Source of the DNA: Alteromonas sp. KC3
GTDB lineage: Bacteria; Pseudomonadota; Gammaproteobacteria; Enterobacterales; Alteromonadaceae
DNA: 64,000 nucleotides
Assembly (NCBI RefSeq): GCF_016756315.1
Contig: NZ_AP024235.1
Location: 2,852,001-2,916,000, forward strand
Direction: 5' to 3'
In this document: positions 8,238 to 17,290 of the stretch, in pieces
How positions within the stretch are numbered: position 1 is the stretch's first letter
How the letters are laid out: every line of letters starts with the position of its first letter
The notes under the pieces: generated by a model
What the model was told of the DNA's origin: nothing
What the model saw: the letters and a program-made list of their open reading frames with translations, nothing else
Databases searched by the model: none
Translations under genes and position numbers: made by a program

Positions 8238-11200
8238 ATGTATAGAAAATTTAAGCTTAATGCGATCACAAGTGTGGTGGTCGCGTCTTGTTTGAGTCAG
8301 CCTTTGTGGGCACAAGAAGCCCCCAAAGAGTCGGACGAAGAATTGGTTGAACGTGCCGTAACTAAAGACGAAGAGTCTGATATTGAAGTTATAGAAGTTC
8401 AGGGGATAAAAGGAAGTTTACAGAAATCGGTCAACTCTAAACGTTTTAACGACAGCGTTTCTGATTCGATACATGCAGAAGATGTGGGTAAATCAACTGA
8501 CCAAAATATAGCGGATGCCCTTTCTCGCGTTACTGGTGTTACTGTACAAGAAGAAGCGGGAGAAGGTACCAGAATATCGGTACGCGGTGCTGGCCCTTCT
8601 TTAAACCAAGTGTCTATTAACGGTGTGGCCTTAACAGGCGGTTTGAGCGGAGGTGGAGGCAATGGTGTTAATAATAACAGTGTTGACTTGAGTTCCTTCT
8701 CGGCAGATATTCTATCCTCTATTGATGTTGTAAAAACAGCTGCGGCCGACCAAGACGAAGGTTCTCTTGGTGCTAATATCGAACTAAAAACCGTACGTCC
8801 CTTATCGTTAAACAAACCCCGTCGCTCTTTTACTTTCGAAGGGAGGCATAACGAATTTGCTGACGATGAAGACTATCGAATTGTGGGAAGCTTTTCAGAG
8901 AAGTTATTTAATGACCGTTTGGGTTTCATTATTACTGCCACAAAAGATAGACAAAACACTCGCGTTGACAGAATAGACACAGATTGGGCAAATCAAGCTA
9001 TACAAATAGCAGATGCATTTGATGAAGGCAGCCGAGCTCGTCCAGCCACGGATTTAGCAACAGGCCAACCAATTCGCGTTCTTGGCTATCAGCGAGACAA
9101 CAGTGGTGAGCTTATCCTTGGCGAAGACGGCCAGCCACTATTGAACCCGATAGAGAGCCTTTTAAACTACGACCCTTCAACCCAGACCTTGGTTGAAGGT
9201 GATTTATTTGTGATGGGTCGTGAATTTATCAATTACAACTTAAATACCGACCAGCGCGACAGACTTTCTATTTCCACAGGCATTCAGTATGAAGTAAGTG
9301 ACGACACTATGCTTCAGGTTGATATTACACATACGAACCAGAAAGTGTTTACCGATAACCATCGCATGTTTATGAACATCGCGCCGTTAACTCCTCTTAT
9401 TCACCCTGAAGACAATAACGTCGCATTGAATGTCGTTGACCTTTCAACTAATACATTACAACGCTCGACTAGTCGCTCGATTACAGGTGGTTTCAATAGA
9501 GCAAAGGGCTTACGGGAACTTACAACTAATGTAATTACGTTAGATCTATTTCACAGCATTACCGACGATTTAACCATGAACCTAAGAGCGGGTTATTCCG
9601 GTTCTGAAGATGAAACTCCTGATAGAGCTGATCCAGACGCATTTTTTACGATTGGCACAGCAACATGGGGAACTGCCGGTCGGAATGTTGTTGAGGCCAT
9701 GCCGTCGGATATTCTTGAACTCGTAGGCTACGATTGTACTCAAGGTTCTCTGTCAGACTGCGAATATTTTACTGGAAGTACACCAGCGGAGTTCGATGCC
9801 TTTGACGGGAGTGCTAACAGTGTTACGAGTCGTTTCAACCCGTTTGATTTACAACACAATCACCTTGGAAATTTAGCATTCAGAGAAAATAAATTTGAAG
9901 ATACGAATAAGTCGCTGTTCATCGACTTTGATTATGCTCTCAACAATGATCACATTACAAGCATAGAATTTGGCGGAAAATATGCCCATAGAAACCGTGA
10001 CGTTTCGATAAAAAATACTGCTATTACTAACGGTGAAGACCTTATTGCACTCGATGATCCTGATGCTGAATTTGAAGTGAGAGGCTTAGCATCTATCCGC
10101 GTTGCTGATATGTTGTCTGGAGACGCTTTTCCTTATGACAATTACGGTGAGGATTTGCAAGCTAATCGGGATAATGCGTTTTGGGGAGGTTGGCCATTAC
10201 TTGACGCTCAAAAAGCATTAGAACTACTTTCCGGTAAAGACGCGTCTGAAGTTGGTGTGCGTTTCAGCGACCAAGGCACTCGCGAAATCACCACTGAAAC
10301 TATGGCGGCCTACTTCAAGGCTAATTTTGAATTTATGGACGGCCGTCTCACCGGAAATATTGGTATTCGTTACGTAAAAGATGAAAACGAAGCGTCTGGT
10401 ATTGGCGGCATCAACTATATAAGAGCCCCTCAAGTTATCGACCCGTACAACTTATTTGTGGAGAGAGATCTAGGTAACACTAGTCTTGCACCTTGCCCTC
10501 TAGGCGTACCCATCGCCAATGGCGATACCCGTTACGCGCCGCAAAACGAAGCGGAATTAAGTAACTGTTGGGCATGGCAGTTGACCCATGGATACAATTT
10601 TAATAACGCAGCGACCATACCGTTCGACGTAAACACGGGTCAATTTCTTGTTGTAGGCCCTGACGGTCAAACAGGCCTAGACGTCAACCGACTGGTATTT
10701 CAAGATGAAAATGGCAACTTTGTTTTTAACGAGTTACCTGGCCAAATTTACGACTCAAACGGGAATCTAGTACCAACTAACGCCGCCAGTTGGGCGAGAT
10801 TTAACCGAACAGGCTTTGTATGGCCTTTCTTGGATAGAAGTACATCGTTCACAGGTCCAAATGGTACCGGCCAAGAAGTTCAAGTTAGAACCGCGCCAGT
10901 GTCAGATGAAGCATCAAACTCCATTTGGCTACCTAGCTTGACTTTAAATTATGCGCTGAACGAAGACACTATCGTACGATTCGCATTAACTAAAACCATG
11001 ACGCGTCCGCGATTTGACTCCCTAAATCCTTCTGCTTTTATCCGTGAAAATCAGTTCGGGTTAGCATCGGGCAACGCCGGTAATACGGCACTTAGACCGC
11101 TTACGTCAAATAACATTGACTTATCTTACGAGTGGTACTTCAGCAATACTGGATTGCTGTCAGCAGCTATTTTCTACAAAGATATGGATAATTTTGAAGA

Positions 11201-11966
11201 AACCGTGGTTACCCCGTTCCATTATCGTGACGTGAGAGATGAAATTGATCTTCAAAGCTCTGACCTTCTTCTTGATTTTGATGAAAACCGTACCCCTGGA
11301 GGAGAAGATGACTGCCACCCACTTCGACTTGCAGCCGGATTTTTCGAACAGTGGAGAATTGAGTGTGACGTTGCCAATATCAACACATCAAAGAATGGTT
11401 CAGGTGCCACTATCGAAGGCTTAGAGCTTGGTTATACTCAGAACTACGATTTTCTACCTGGAATTTGGTCTGGTTTTGGTGCAACGATTAACTATACCTA
11501 CCAGAAGTCAGAATCTGACCCAGTAGAAATTGGCAATTCTGGACGTTTCCTAAAACCACTGCCCCAACCTTTTACACCTAGGCACTCGGCAAACGCAACG
11601 CTGTTTTATGAGAAAGATGGAATTCAGTTAAGGCTAGCTCATCGTTACACCGGCCAACAACTCGTCAACCGCGGGTTGTCGGGTGTATCGCTTTGGCAAG
11701 ATGATTCTCATAGATTGGATTTCAGTGCTTCATATGCGATCAACAAAAACCTGACTGTCACGTTTAACGCGCTGAATATTACAGACGATACAAGAAGAAA
11801 TTTTGTAACCGCTGCAAACGCCATCAATCCAAATAATGTTAATAGCAATGAAATTGTACTTGATGAAGGCAGCGTCTACGAAGACAGCAGTATTCCTCAA
11901 GAGCGTACAGCATCGTTATTTAAATTCGGTCGTCAATTCCGAGTCGGTCTTCGCGGTACATTCTAA
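8238..11966 (+). CDS. TonB-dependent receptor for carrageenan oligosaccharides
   Basis: A 1242-residue outer-membrane receptor from the ATG at 8238, which is directly followed by a signal peptide ending PLWAQ. A TonB-box-like segment (IEVIEVQG) precedes a plug domain (about residues 65-190, with ISVRGAGPSLNQVSINGV). The remainder is a 22-strand beta-barrel type sequence that ends in the terminal phenylalanine expected for BAM insertion. It belongs to the large sugar-type receptors common in Alteromonadales. The next gene, 60 bp downstream, encodes a surface lipoprotein, so the pair resembles a SusC/SusD-like uptake unit without a true SusD. Control is by operator 8037-8051. The iota-carrageenan substrate is inferred from the locus. 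Confidence 0.9.
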   Translation: MYRKFKLNAITSVVVASCLSQPLWAQEAPKESDEELVERAVTKDEESDIEVIEVQGIKGSLQKSVNSKRFNDSVSDSIHAEDVGKSTDQNIADALSRVTGVTVQEEAGEGTRISVRGAGPSLNQVSINGVALTGGLSGGGGNGVNNNSVDLSSFSADILSSIDVVKTAAADQDEGSLGANIELKTVRPLSLNKPRRSFTFEGRHNEFADDEDYRIVGSFSEKLFNDRLGFIITATKDRQNTRVDRIDTDWANQAIQIADAFDEGSRARPATDLATGQPIRVLGYQRDNSGELILGEDGQPLLNPIESLLNYDPSTQTLVEGDLFVMGREFINYNLNTDQRDRLSISTGIQYEVSDDTMLQVDITHTNQKVFTDNHRMFMNIAPLTPLIHPEDNNVALNVVDLSTNTLQRSTSRSITGGFNRAKGLRELTTNVITLDLFHSITDDLTMNLRAGYSGSEDETPDRADPDAFFTIGTATWGTAGRNVVEAMPSDILELVGYDCTQGSLSDCEYFTGSTPAEFDAFDGSANSVTSRFNPFDLQHNHLGNLAFRENKFEDTNKSLFIDFDYALNNDHITSIEFGGKYAHRNRDVSIKNTAITNGEDLIALDDPDAEFEVRGLASIRVADMLSGDAFPYDNYGEDLQANRDNAFWGGWPLLDAQKALELLSGKDASEVGVRFSDQGTREITTETMAAYFKANFEFMDGRLTGNIGIRYVKDENEASGIGGINYIRAPQVIDPYNLFVERDLGNTSLAPCPLGVPIANGDTRYAPQNEAELSNCWAWQLTHGYNFNNAATIPFDVNTGQFLVVGPDGQTGLDVNRLVFQDENGNFVFNELPGQIYDSNGNLVPTNAASWARFNRTGFVWPFLDRSTSFTGPNGTGQEVQVRTAPVSDEASNSIWLPSLTLNYALNEDTIVRFALTKTMTRPRFDSLNPSAFIRENQFGLASGNAGNTALRPLTSNNIDLSYEWYFSNTGLLSAAIFYKDMDNFEETVVTPFHYRDVRDEIDLQSSDLLLDFDENRTPGGEDDCHPLRLAAGFFEQWRIECDVANINTSKNGSGATIEGLELGYTQNYDFLPGIWSGFGATINYTYQKSESDPVEIGNSGRFLKPLPQPFTPRHSANATLFYEKDGIQLRLAHRYTGQQLVNRGLSGVSLWQDDSHRLDFSASYAINKNLTVTFNALNITDDTRRNFVTAANAINPNNVNSNEIVLDEGSVYEDSSIPQERTASLFKFGRQFRVGLRGTF

Positions 11967-12025
11967 TCATTTAACTTATTGGGCCAGATTCAATTCTGGC
12001 CAATTTCATATTTCGGAGAAGTAAG

Positions 12026-13774
12026 ATGAAGAAAAACTTACTACAAATATCTGCTCTTGCTGCTACAGTAACAGTTGCACTCACAGGATGTGGTGGTGGA
12101 ACGGACGAAGGCTTTGACCCCAAGTTTAGTGCAGACTCCCCCCTTGTAATATCTATGCCGGTGTTAATGGCAGAAATGACAGAAGAGTCGGGTGAACAAA
12201 CTATCGACTTAGTGGAAGGTGTGACAGTTGATGGCCAACCAGTACAGGGGAATGTCAATATTTCTGACTTACAGTTCAGCACTACCCCCTTATATAGAAC
12301 CCCTCAATCCCCTTCTATAGGTCAGCCCAATCAAACCATTTCCCCTTTTACTATAGATGGTAGAAACTTAGTTGTAGATACGGATTTATTTGCTGATCGA
12401 TTAAGCACATGCGATACCAGTGACAACTTCGGTTCGACACCAGGCTCTGAACCAGACGGCCTTTTAGATAACCCACCGTCGGTCACCTATACCATCGATT
12501 TTGCCGTAGATAATGGTTTTAACTTGCAGCCAGGGGAAGCTTTACCTCGACGAACGCTTGAGCTAACAGTGAACGCTATTTTTGATGACGTAGAAAGCGT
12601 TACAGCGGAACCCATTAGAGTTTCTCTTGGTAAAGAAGGCACGTTATTTGCCACCGTACTGCCCCAAAAGGCGTGCGACCAACGTTTATCCTATAGCGTA
12701 GCGGATAATAATATTGCGACGATAGATGACAACGGCAATATCACCACCCTAGCCATAGGGGAAACTACGGTAACCGTAACAAGTTTAAGCAATCCAGAGC
12801 TGTCGACAACCGTAACCTTGGAAGTGTTTTCTGAGTTCACATTAAACCTATCGAACAAAGACATTGATGAAAATGGTTTAACAACCGACTTTAAGACTAC
12901 CCCATCTTGTGTTTCTGCAGGTTTATATGTTGAGCCACAGCCAGCTTCAGGCGAAGCGCTTACTGGGGAATATACCTATGAGTGGTCTTCAGCTAACGAA
13001 ATTGATTTTCCTCTAGCCGAAGCAATACATTTCGGTGAAGATGGGATTGGTCGCTTTAGCACGGGCGATATAAACAATGAAGGTTCACAATTTGAGGCAA
13101 GCGTTGCCTATTTATCTGGCGATACCGGTTCTTTCCCTAGCGATGAGGTAGAGAGTAAAAGCGCTACTGTTATTATCGAAAAGAACTTGATGTGTGACCC
13201 AGGAACATCGGCACACCCAGCAGGGTTCAACACCGACTTTAATCTAGATGGTGAAGGCGCGCCCTGGAAACCTGATGGCATAGTATCTACTGTGGACGAC
13301 TCCTTGTCAGGAAGGGCTCTGGAAGTGACCATGACGAATGTAAATAACGGGTTTACTCGTATTTTGCAGCAAGTCTTTAATAAGCAGCGCAACTGGCATA
13401 GCTCTACCTATGGACTTGGTGGGGCGAGTGTGGGTAAAACCTATAAATTTGCCATGTGGGTTAAATTGCAGGAAATACCAGAAACAGAAGTTCAGCTTCG
13501 ACACGTTGTGCTTCCTTTTGCTTACCAAGACGGCCCCACAGGACCAGGTTTTGACAGAAGGCTGGAAGCAGCAGGAATATTCACGTCCACACTTCGACCT
13601 ACAACTGAGTGGCAGCTTGTTGAGTTCATCGACGATGCTACTGGCAATCGGGAATGGTCAGTCCCTGAAAACTGGACTGTGGTAACTGATGTATTTGTAT
13701 TCTATGAATTTCTTGGGTTCCCTGTGGGCGCTAAAGTACTCATTGATGAATACTCATCGGTAGAGGTTCAATAA
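12026..13774 (+). CDS. Surface glycan-binding lipoprotein with a module shared with the carrageenase
   Basis: A 582-residue lipoprotein. The signal peptide ends in the lipobox LTGC (Cys22), followed by a Gly-rich tether. The middle contains a BIG2-like Ig domain (about 195-268) and a further beta-rich domain (270-385). The last 180 residues (about 400-582) repeat the pattern of the three modules in the GH82 enzyme: a WVK strand, LRHVVLPF, LVEFIDDATG, a VPENW motif and a GAKVLIDEY ending. GGAG precedes the ATG. Placed 60 bp after the TonB receptor gene, it probably plays the surface glycan-capture role that SusD-like proteins have in Bacteroidetes. No enzyme motif is visible. Confidence 0.82.
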   Translation: MKKNLLQISALAATVTVALTGCGGGTDEGFDPKFSADSPLVISMPVLMAEMTEESGEQTIDLVEGVTVDGQPVQGNVNISDLQFSTTPLYRTPQSPSIGQPNQTISPFTIDGRNLVVDTDLFADRLSTCDTSDNFGSTPGSEPDGLLDNPPSVTYTIDFAVDNGFNLQPGEALPRRTLELTVNAIFDDVESVTAEPIRVSLGKEGTLFATVLPQKACDQRLSYSVADNNIATIDDNGNITTLAIGETTVTVTSLSNPELSTTVTLEVFSEFTLNLSNKDIDENGLTTDFKTTPSCVSAGLYVEPQPASGEALTGEYTYEWSSANEIDFPLAEAIHFGEDGIGRFSTGDINNEGSQFEASVAYLSGDTGSFPSDEVESKSATVIIEKNLMCDPGTSAHPAGFNTDFNLDGEGAPWKPDGIVSTVDDSLSGRALEVTMTNVNNGFTRILQQVFNKQRNWHSSTYGLGGASVGKTYKFAMWVKLQEIPETEVQLRHVVLPFAYQDGPTGPGFDRRLEAAGIFTSTLRPTTEWQLVEFIDDATGNREWSVPENWTVVTDVFVFYEFLGFPVGAKVLIDEYSSVEVQ

Positions 13775-13798
13775 AACCAAAACATTTGTTTGATATTA

Positions 13799-13822
13799 AC
13801 GCGGCCACAGGGCCGCGTTTTT
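13799..13822 (+). terminator. Terminator after receptor/lipoprotein operon
   Basis: ACGCGGCC-ACAG-GGCCGCGT followed by TTTT, 25 bp after the lipoprotein stop codon. Confidence 0.85.
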
Positions 13823-14138
13823 GTATCTATCAAAAGTAACATTAGTGCAGTGCCTTCTTCTGCTCCACCAGCTCGCTGAGATCTGAAACTTGGGGGAAGA
13901 ATAGTTATATGAGACAGAAAAAGGAAATACGGCTTGTCCTAAAGACTTGAGTCTTTTTCCTTCTTGTTAAGCCTAGCACTTTGAAATAAAGTTCAACGCA
14001 GTCGCCTGTCCCCTGGACCAATAAATAACTAACTTTAATCCGTGAAAGGTTAGCTATCAGTTATAGAGGCTGAAAAGCGGACAATGCGTTGAAGGAAATG
14101 GCATATCTAGCGCTAACGTTTCTAAGTAATCTACATAA
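13823..14138. other. Non-coding spacer between convergent units
   Basis: No supported gene. A weak hairpin AAAGACT-TG-AGTCTTT followed by T residues at 13941-13958 could be a back-up terminator. Nothing else is recognised. Confidence 0.5.
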
Positions 14139-14165
14139 CAAAAAACCTCCTAAATAGGAGGTTTT
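14139..14165 (-). terminator. Terminator after the anhydrogalactose dehydrogenase gene
   Basis: AAAACCTCC-TAAATA-GGAGGTTTT. On the minus strand the stem is followed by a T run. It closes the cycloisomerase/dehydrogenase operon. Confidence 0.8.
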
Positions 14166-14208
14166 CATGTCAATTCCGTGCTTAAGGTTTTTACTCTCTA
14201 CGCAAGGG

Positions 14209-15639
14209 TTAACTCATAAGTATAGAGACGCGCTTGGTCGTGTAAAACTCTTGCAAACTGTATTTCGAACAGTCTTTACCCACGCCACTTTGCTTAAGAC
14301 CACCATGGGGTAATTGCACAGAATAGTGCGCTTCGTTAATGCACACACTGCCAGCCTGAATGCCTTTAGCTGCGCTAAATGCTCTGCTTAAGTTCGTTGT
14401 ATAGACGTACGCCGCTAGACCAAACTCAGTATCATTGGCTTTAGCAATGATGTCATCAGTTTCGGAGAACGGAATAATGGACAGTACGGGACCGAAAACT
14501 TCAGTACGCGCTACTTCCATTTTTTCTTTTACGTTAGTAAGAATAGTCGGTTCCATGTAAAAACCTGAGGTTCTGTCACTAGGAACGCCACCGCCTAAAA
14601 CAATTTCCGCGCCATCATTTACCGCATCTTCAATTAATTTGAGGATACGACCACGTTCTTTTTCGCTACTTAGCGGGCCCATGAGACGTTCTGCGTCATC
14701 ACCTGTACCTAACTGAATGCCACTTGCATGGGCAACTGCCTTGTTAATAAACTCGGCGACTCGTGATTCATGAACAAAGCAACGGTTGGGTGATACACAG
14801 ACTTGGCCAGAATTACCGTATTTAAGGTTAACGATATCAGTCACGGCTTTATCTAAGTCTGCATCATCATAAACCACTACAGGAGCATTGCCACCAAGTT
14901 CTACCGAGAAATGTTTAACGCTGGTGCACGCTGTCTTCATTGCATTAACGCCAGCCCGGGTAGAGCCGATCATAGTGAACAATGCGGTTGTGTCGCTTGT
15001 CAGCAGCGGATTAGTATTATCATAGTTATTGCTGGTAATAATATTAATAACACCTGCTGGGAAACCAACTTGATGAGCAAGTTCTGCGCACTTAAGAGTG
15101 GCAAGTGGTGTCACTTGTGAAGGTTTAATAATACAGCTGCAGCCAGAGGCTAAAGACGGAGCTAGCTTGTAACCTAAATTAAGAAGTGGAAAATTCCACG
15201 CTAGATACCCCACCACTACGCCTAAGGACTGACGTTGAATGAAATGGTGAAAACGCTCGTCAGGATCAACAATAACGGGCTGCTCAATACGCTTAGCTTC
15301 CTCAACAAAAAAGCGAAGACAATTCGTGAGCATACCGAAATCATACTCTGCATTGTCTCGAGGCTTCCCCGTTTCCTCAATAAGTATTGCAATAATATCT
15401 TCCGCGTTTTCTTCAAGAAGCGTAGCATAGTCTAGAATAAGTTCAGCGCGCTTAGCCAGCGGCGTAGAAGACCACTGTTTAAAACCGTCATTAGCAAAGC
15501 CCAACGCTTCAATTACTTGATTTTCTGAAATATCCGGCACTTCGGTAATCACGTCTCCAGTTGAGGGGTTAAATACCGGAAAAGTTTTATCTGCGCCAGT
15601 TAACTCGCCATTAATTAGCATCTTAAATGTATGGTTCAT
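14209..15639 (-). CDS. Aldehyde dehydrogenase, probable 3,6-anhydro-D-galactose dehydrogenase
   Basis: A 476-residue NAD(P)-dependent aldehyde dehydrogenase. It carries the oxyanion Asn in WNFP (about 149), general base Glu in ELGGN (about 247) and catalytic Cys in GNSGQVCV (about 281). There is no signal peptide. The ATG at 15639 has GGAGA upstream and overlaps the stop of the cycloisomerase gene as ATGA, indicating coupled translation. In agar and carrageenan catabolism an enzyme of this family oxidises 3,6-anhydrogalactose to 3,6-anhydrogalactonate, the substrate of the coupled cycloisomerase. The D-sugar specificity (DauA-like) is inferred from the GH82 and sulfatase context. Succinate-semialdehyde dehydrogenases are the closest alternative family members. 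Confidence 0.85.
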   Translation of the reverse strand: MNHTFKMLINGELTGADKTFPVFNPSTGDVITEVPDISENQVIEALGFANDGFKQWSSTPLAKRAELILDYATLLEENAEDIIAILIEETGKPRDNAEYDFGMLTNCLRFFVEEAKRIEQPVIVDPDERFHHFIQRQSLGVVVGYLAWNFPLLNLGYKLAPSLASGCSCIIKPSQVTPLATLKCAELAHQVGFPAGVINIITSNNYDNTNPLLTSDTTALFTMIGSTRAGVNAMKTACTSVKHFSVELGGNAPVVVYDDADLDKAVTDIVNLKYGNSGQVCVSPNRCFVHESRVAEFINKAVAHASGIQLGTGDDAERLMGPLSSEKERGRILKLIEDAVNDGAEIVLGGGVPSDRTSGFYMEPTILTNVKEKMEVARTEVFGPVLSIIPFSETDDIIAKANDTEFGLAAYVYTTNLSRAFSAAKGIQAGSVCINEAHYSVQLPHGGLKQSGVGKDCSKYSLQEFYTTKRVSILMS

Positions 15640-16787
15640 TTTGTCTCCGTTTCGCAAAACACATAAGGTTTCATTGCGTCTAAATTGATTTCAACACCTA
15701 AACCATTTCCAGAAGGCACGTAAGCGTCGCCATTTTCCACAATTACTTTTTGTGAAAATATATCGTCGCGTAAAGGATTTTCAGTGCGATCGTATTCTAA
15801 AAAAAGTGGCTTCTCTTCAGCTCGACCTGGCTCGTGATAAGCAGTAGCAAGGAAGTGACAAGCGCTAGCTAGATTAAGCTGTGTTCCCCAAACATGAGGG
15901 ATCATATTAAGCCCTTGCGACGACGCTAATGTTCTGATTTTAAGCGCTTCACTTGGTCCACCACAATAACCTAAGTCGGCTTGCACTAGCTGTACGCCAC
16001 CGGCGCTGAGTAGCTTTTGAAAACCGAAGCGGGTTTGCTCGCATTCACCAGTAGCAATAGGCGTTACACATTTATCGCTTAGCTGTCTGAATTGAGCCGC
16101 ATGTTCGGGGGATAGAGGCTCTTCAAACCAAGCATAATTGCACTCATCTAGAACCTGCCCCACTTTAATAGCTTCGCTTAAATCAAATGCATGGTTTGAA
16201 TCCGCGGCTAAAATCGTATCAGGAAAACGCTTGCGAAGTGCGCGAATAAAAGATATATCAAAGTCAGGGTTCTTTCCCACTTTAATTTTTAATGCTTTAT
16301 AACCTTCATCTACATAGCCTTGGGCCTCTTCGAGCAGATGAGGAAGTAGTTTATCTTCGGGTAAATTGATGTAATACATGCCCGTGGCATAGCAAGGTAC
16401 TTTATCTCGGCATTTTCCGCCCATTAATGTACTTACACTCTGGCCTAACGCTTTGCCTTTTAAATCCCAAAGCGCCATATCAATTCCTGACATTGCTGCT
16501 GTCATAACGCCAGCTCTTGCGAAGTCTAGAGAAGCGCGCCACATATAATGCCACAATGCGTCTGTTGAAAGTGCTTCCCGTCCAATAATGCGAGGCGCGT
16601 AGAATTTCTCTACTGCTGCCTGAATAACATCCGCCGGGCCATAACATTCTCCCCAACCGCTGATACCGTCATCAGTAATGATTTCTATGACAAGTACATT
16701 TCGTTGATTGTAAAACCATTGAGAAAAACCGAAAGGCTGCTCGAGATGACACCGAAGATGGTAGGTTTTAATACATTCAATTTTCAT
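15636..16787 (-). CDS. Enolase-superfamily enzyme, probable 3,6-anhydro-D-galactonate cycloisomerase
   Basis: A 383-residue mandelate-racemase/muconate-lactonising enzyme type protein. The metal ligands appear as Asp in AADSNHAF (about 196), Glu in FEEP (about 222) and Glu in ATGECEQ (about 248). The Lys-x-Lys pair is in LKIKVGK (about 167/169) and the barrel His is in IPHVWGT (about 298). It is expected to convert 3,6-anhydrogalactonate to 2-keto-3-deoxygalactonate. I chose the ATG at 16787; an upstream TTG would add four residues without a ribosome site. It heads a two-gene operon with the dehydrogenase, 70 bp from operator 16858. Galactonate or related sugar-acid dehydratase is the main alternative. 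The match to kinase and aldolase genes 9 kb away favours the cycloisomerase role. Confidence 0.85.
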   Translation of the reverse strand: MKIECIKTYHLRCHLEQPFGFSQWFYNQRNVLVIEIITDDGISGWGECYGPADVIQAAVEKFYAPRIIGREALSTDALWHYMWRASLDFARAGVMTAAMSGIDMALWDLKGKALGQSVSTLMGGKCRDKVPCYATGMYYINLPEDKLLPHLLEEAQGYVDEGYKALKIKVGKNPDFDISFIRALRKRFPDTILAADSNHAFDLSEAIKVGQVLDECNYAWFEEPLSPEHAAQFRQLSDKCVTPIATGECEQTRFGFQKLLSAGGVQLVQADLGYCGGPSEALKIRTLASSQGLNMIPHVWGTQLNLASACHFLATAYHEPGRAEEKPLFLEYDRTENPLRDDIFSQKVIVENGDAYVPSGNGLGVEINLDAMKPYVFCETETK

Positions 16788-16857
16788 TTTAAGACTCAAT
16801 TTTCACGACAGCCATAGTGGCATACTCTGAGTCGCCACCAAATTATCTAACAAATAT

Positions 16858-16872
16858 AAACATATGATGTTT
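16858..16872. promoter_or_regulatory. PUL operator site 4
   Basis: AAACATATGATGTTT, perfect half-sites, 70 bp upstream of the cycloisomerase gene. Confidence 0.8.
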
Positions 16873-17018
16873 GCATTTCAACTACATTTACAGATTTGTA
16901 ACAAGAAATAGTTGAACATAGGATTTGTGATATGTAACCACCCGCGCATCTTCTCCGGGATTACGCCTATCAGACCTGAAAATATAACAGTGAATATGTT
17001 AATATTTCTTGAAAGCTC

Positions 17019-17033
17019 AAACATCATATGTTT
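17019..17033. promoter_or_regulatory. PUL operator site 5
   Basis: AAACATCATATGTTT, identical to site 3. It serves the rightward GH127 gene, 257 bp from its ATG, across a divergent region of about 500 bp shared with site 4. Confidence 0.8.
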
Positions 17034-17218
17034 ACATTGATCTCAGTTGAAAACTGTGTTGTCAGTAACGCTGTGGTTGTTATATCTGAGCCACTACTTT
17101 AATTCTCCCATGTTCTGTTTTCACAATTAGAAAGTACATAGAGCTAAAAAGAGAATGACAAGACAGCGAAAAGATACGAAACAAAAAAAGTAAAACATAG
17201 AGTAAACAGTGCTTGGTA

Positions 17219-17256
17219 AGCGCATGTTTTATAGCGCTAAATGCGCTGGTTTTTTT
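17219..17256 (+). terminator. Leader terminator/attenuator-like hairpin before the GH127 gene
   Basis: AGCGCAT (17219-17225) can pair with ATGCGCT (17241-17247), and an inner AGCGC (17233-17237) competes for the same 3' arm. GG and seven T follow. It lies between operator site 5 and the GH127 start, so it could reduce read-through into the gene or be an attenuator. Confidence 0.45.
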
Positions 17257-17290
17257 ATGATGAATTTAGTTATCGGTAGTGAGGTTTTCC

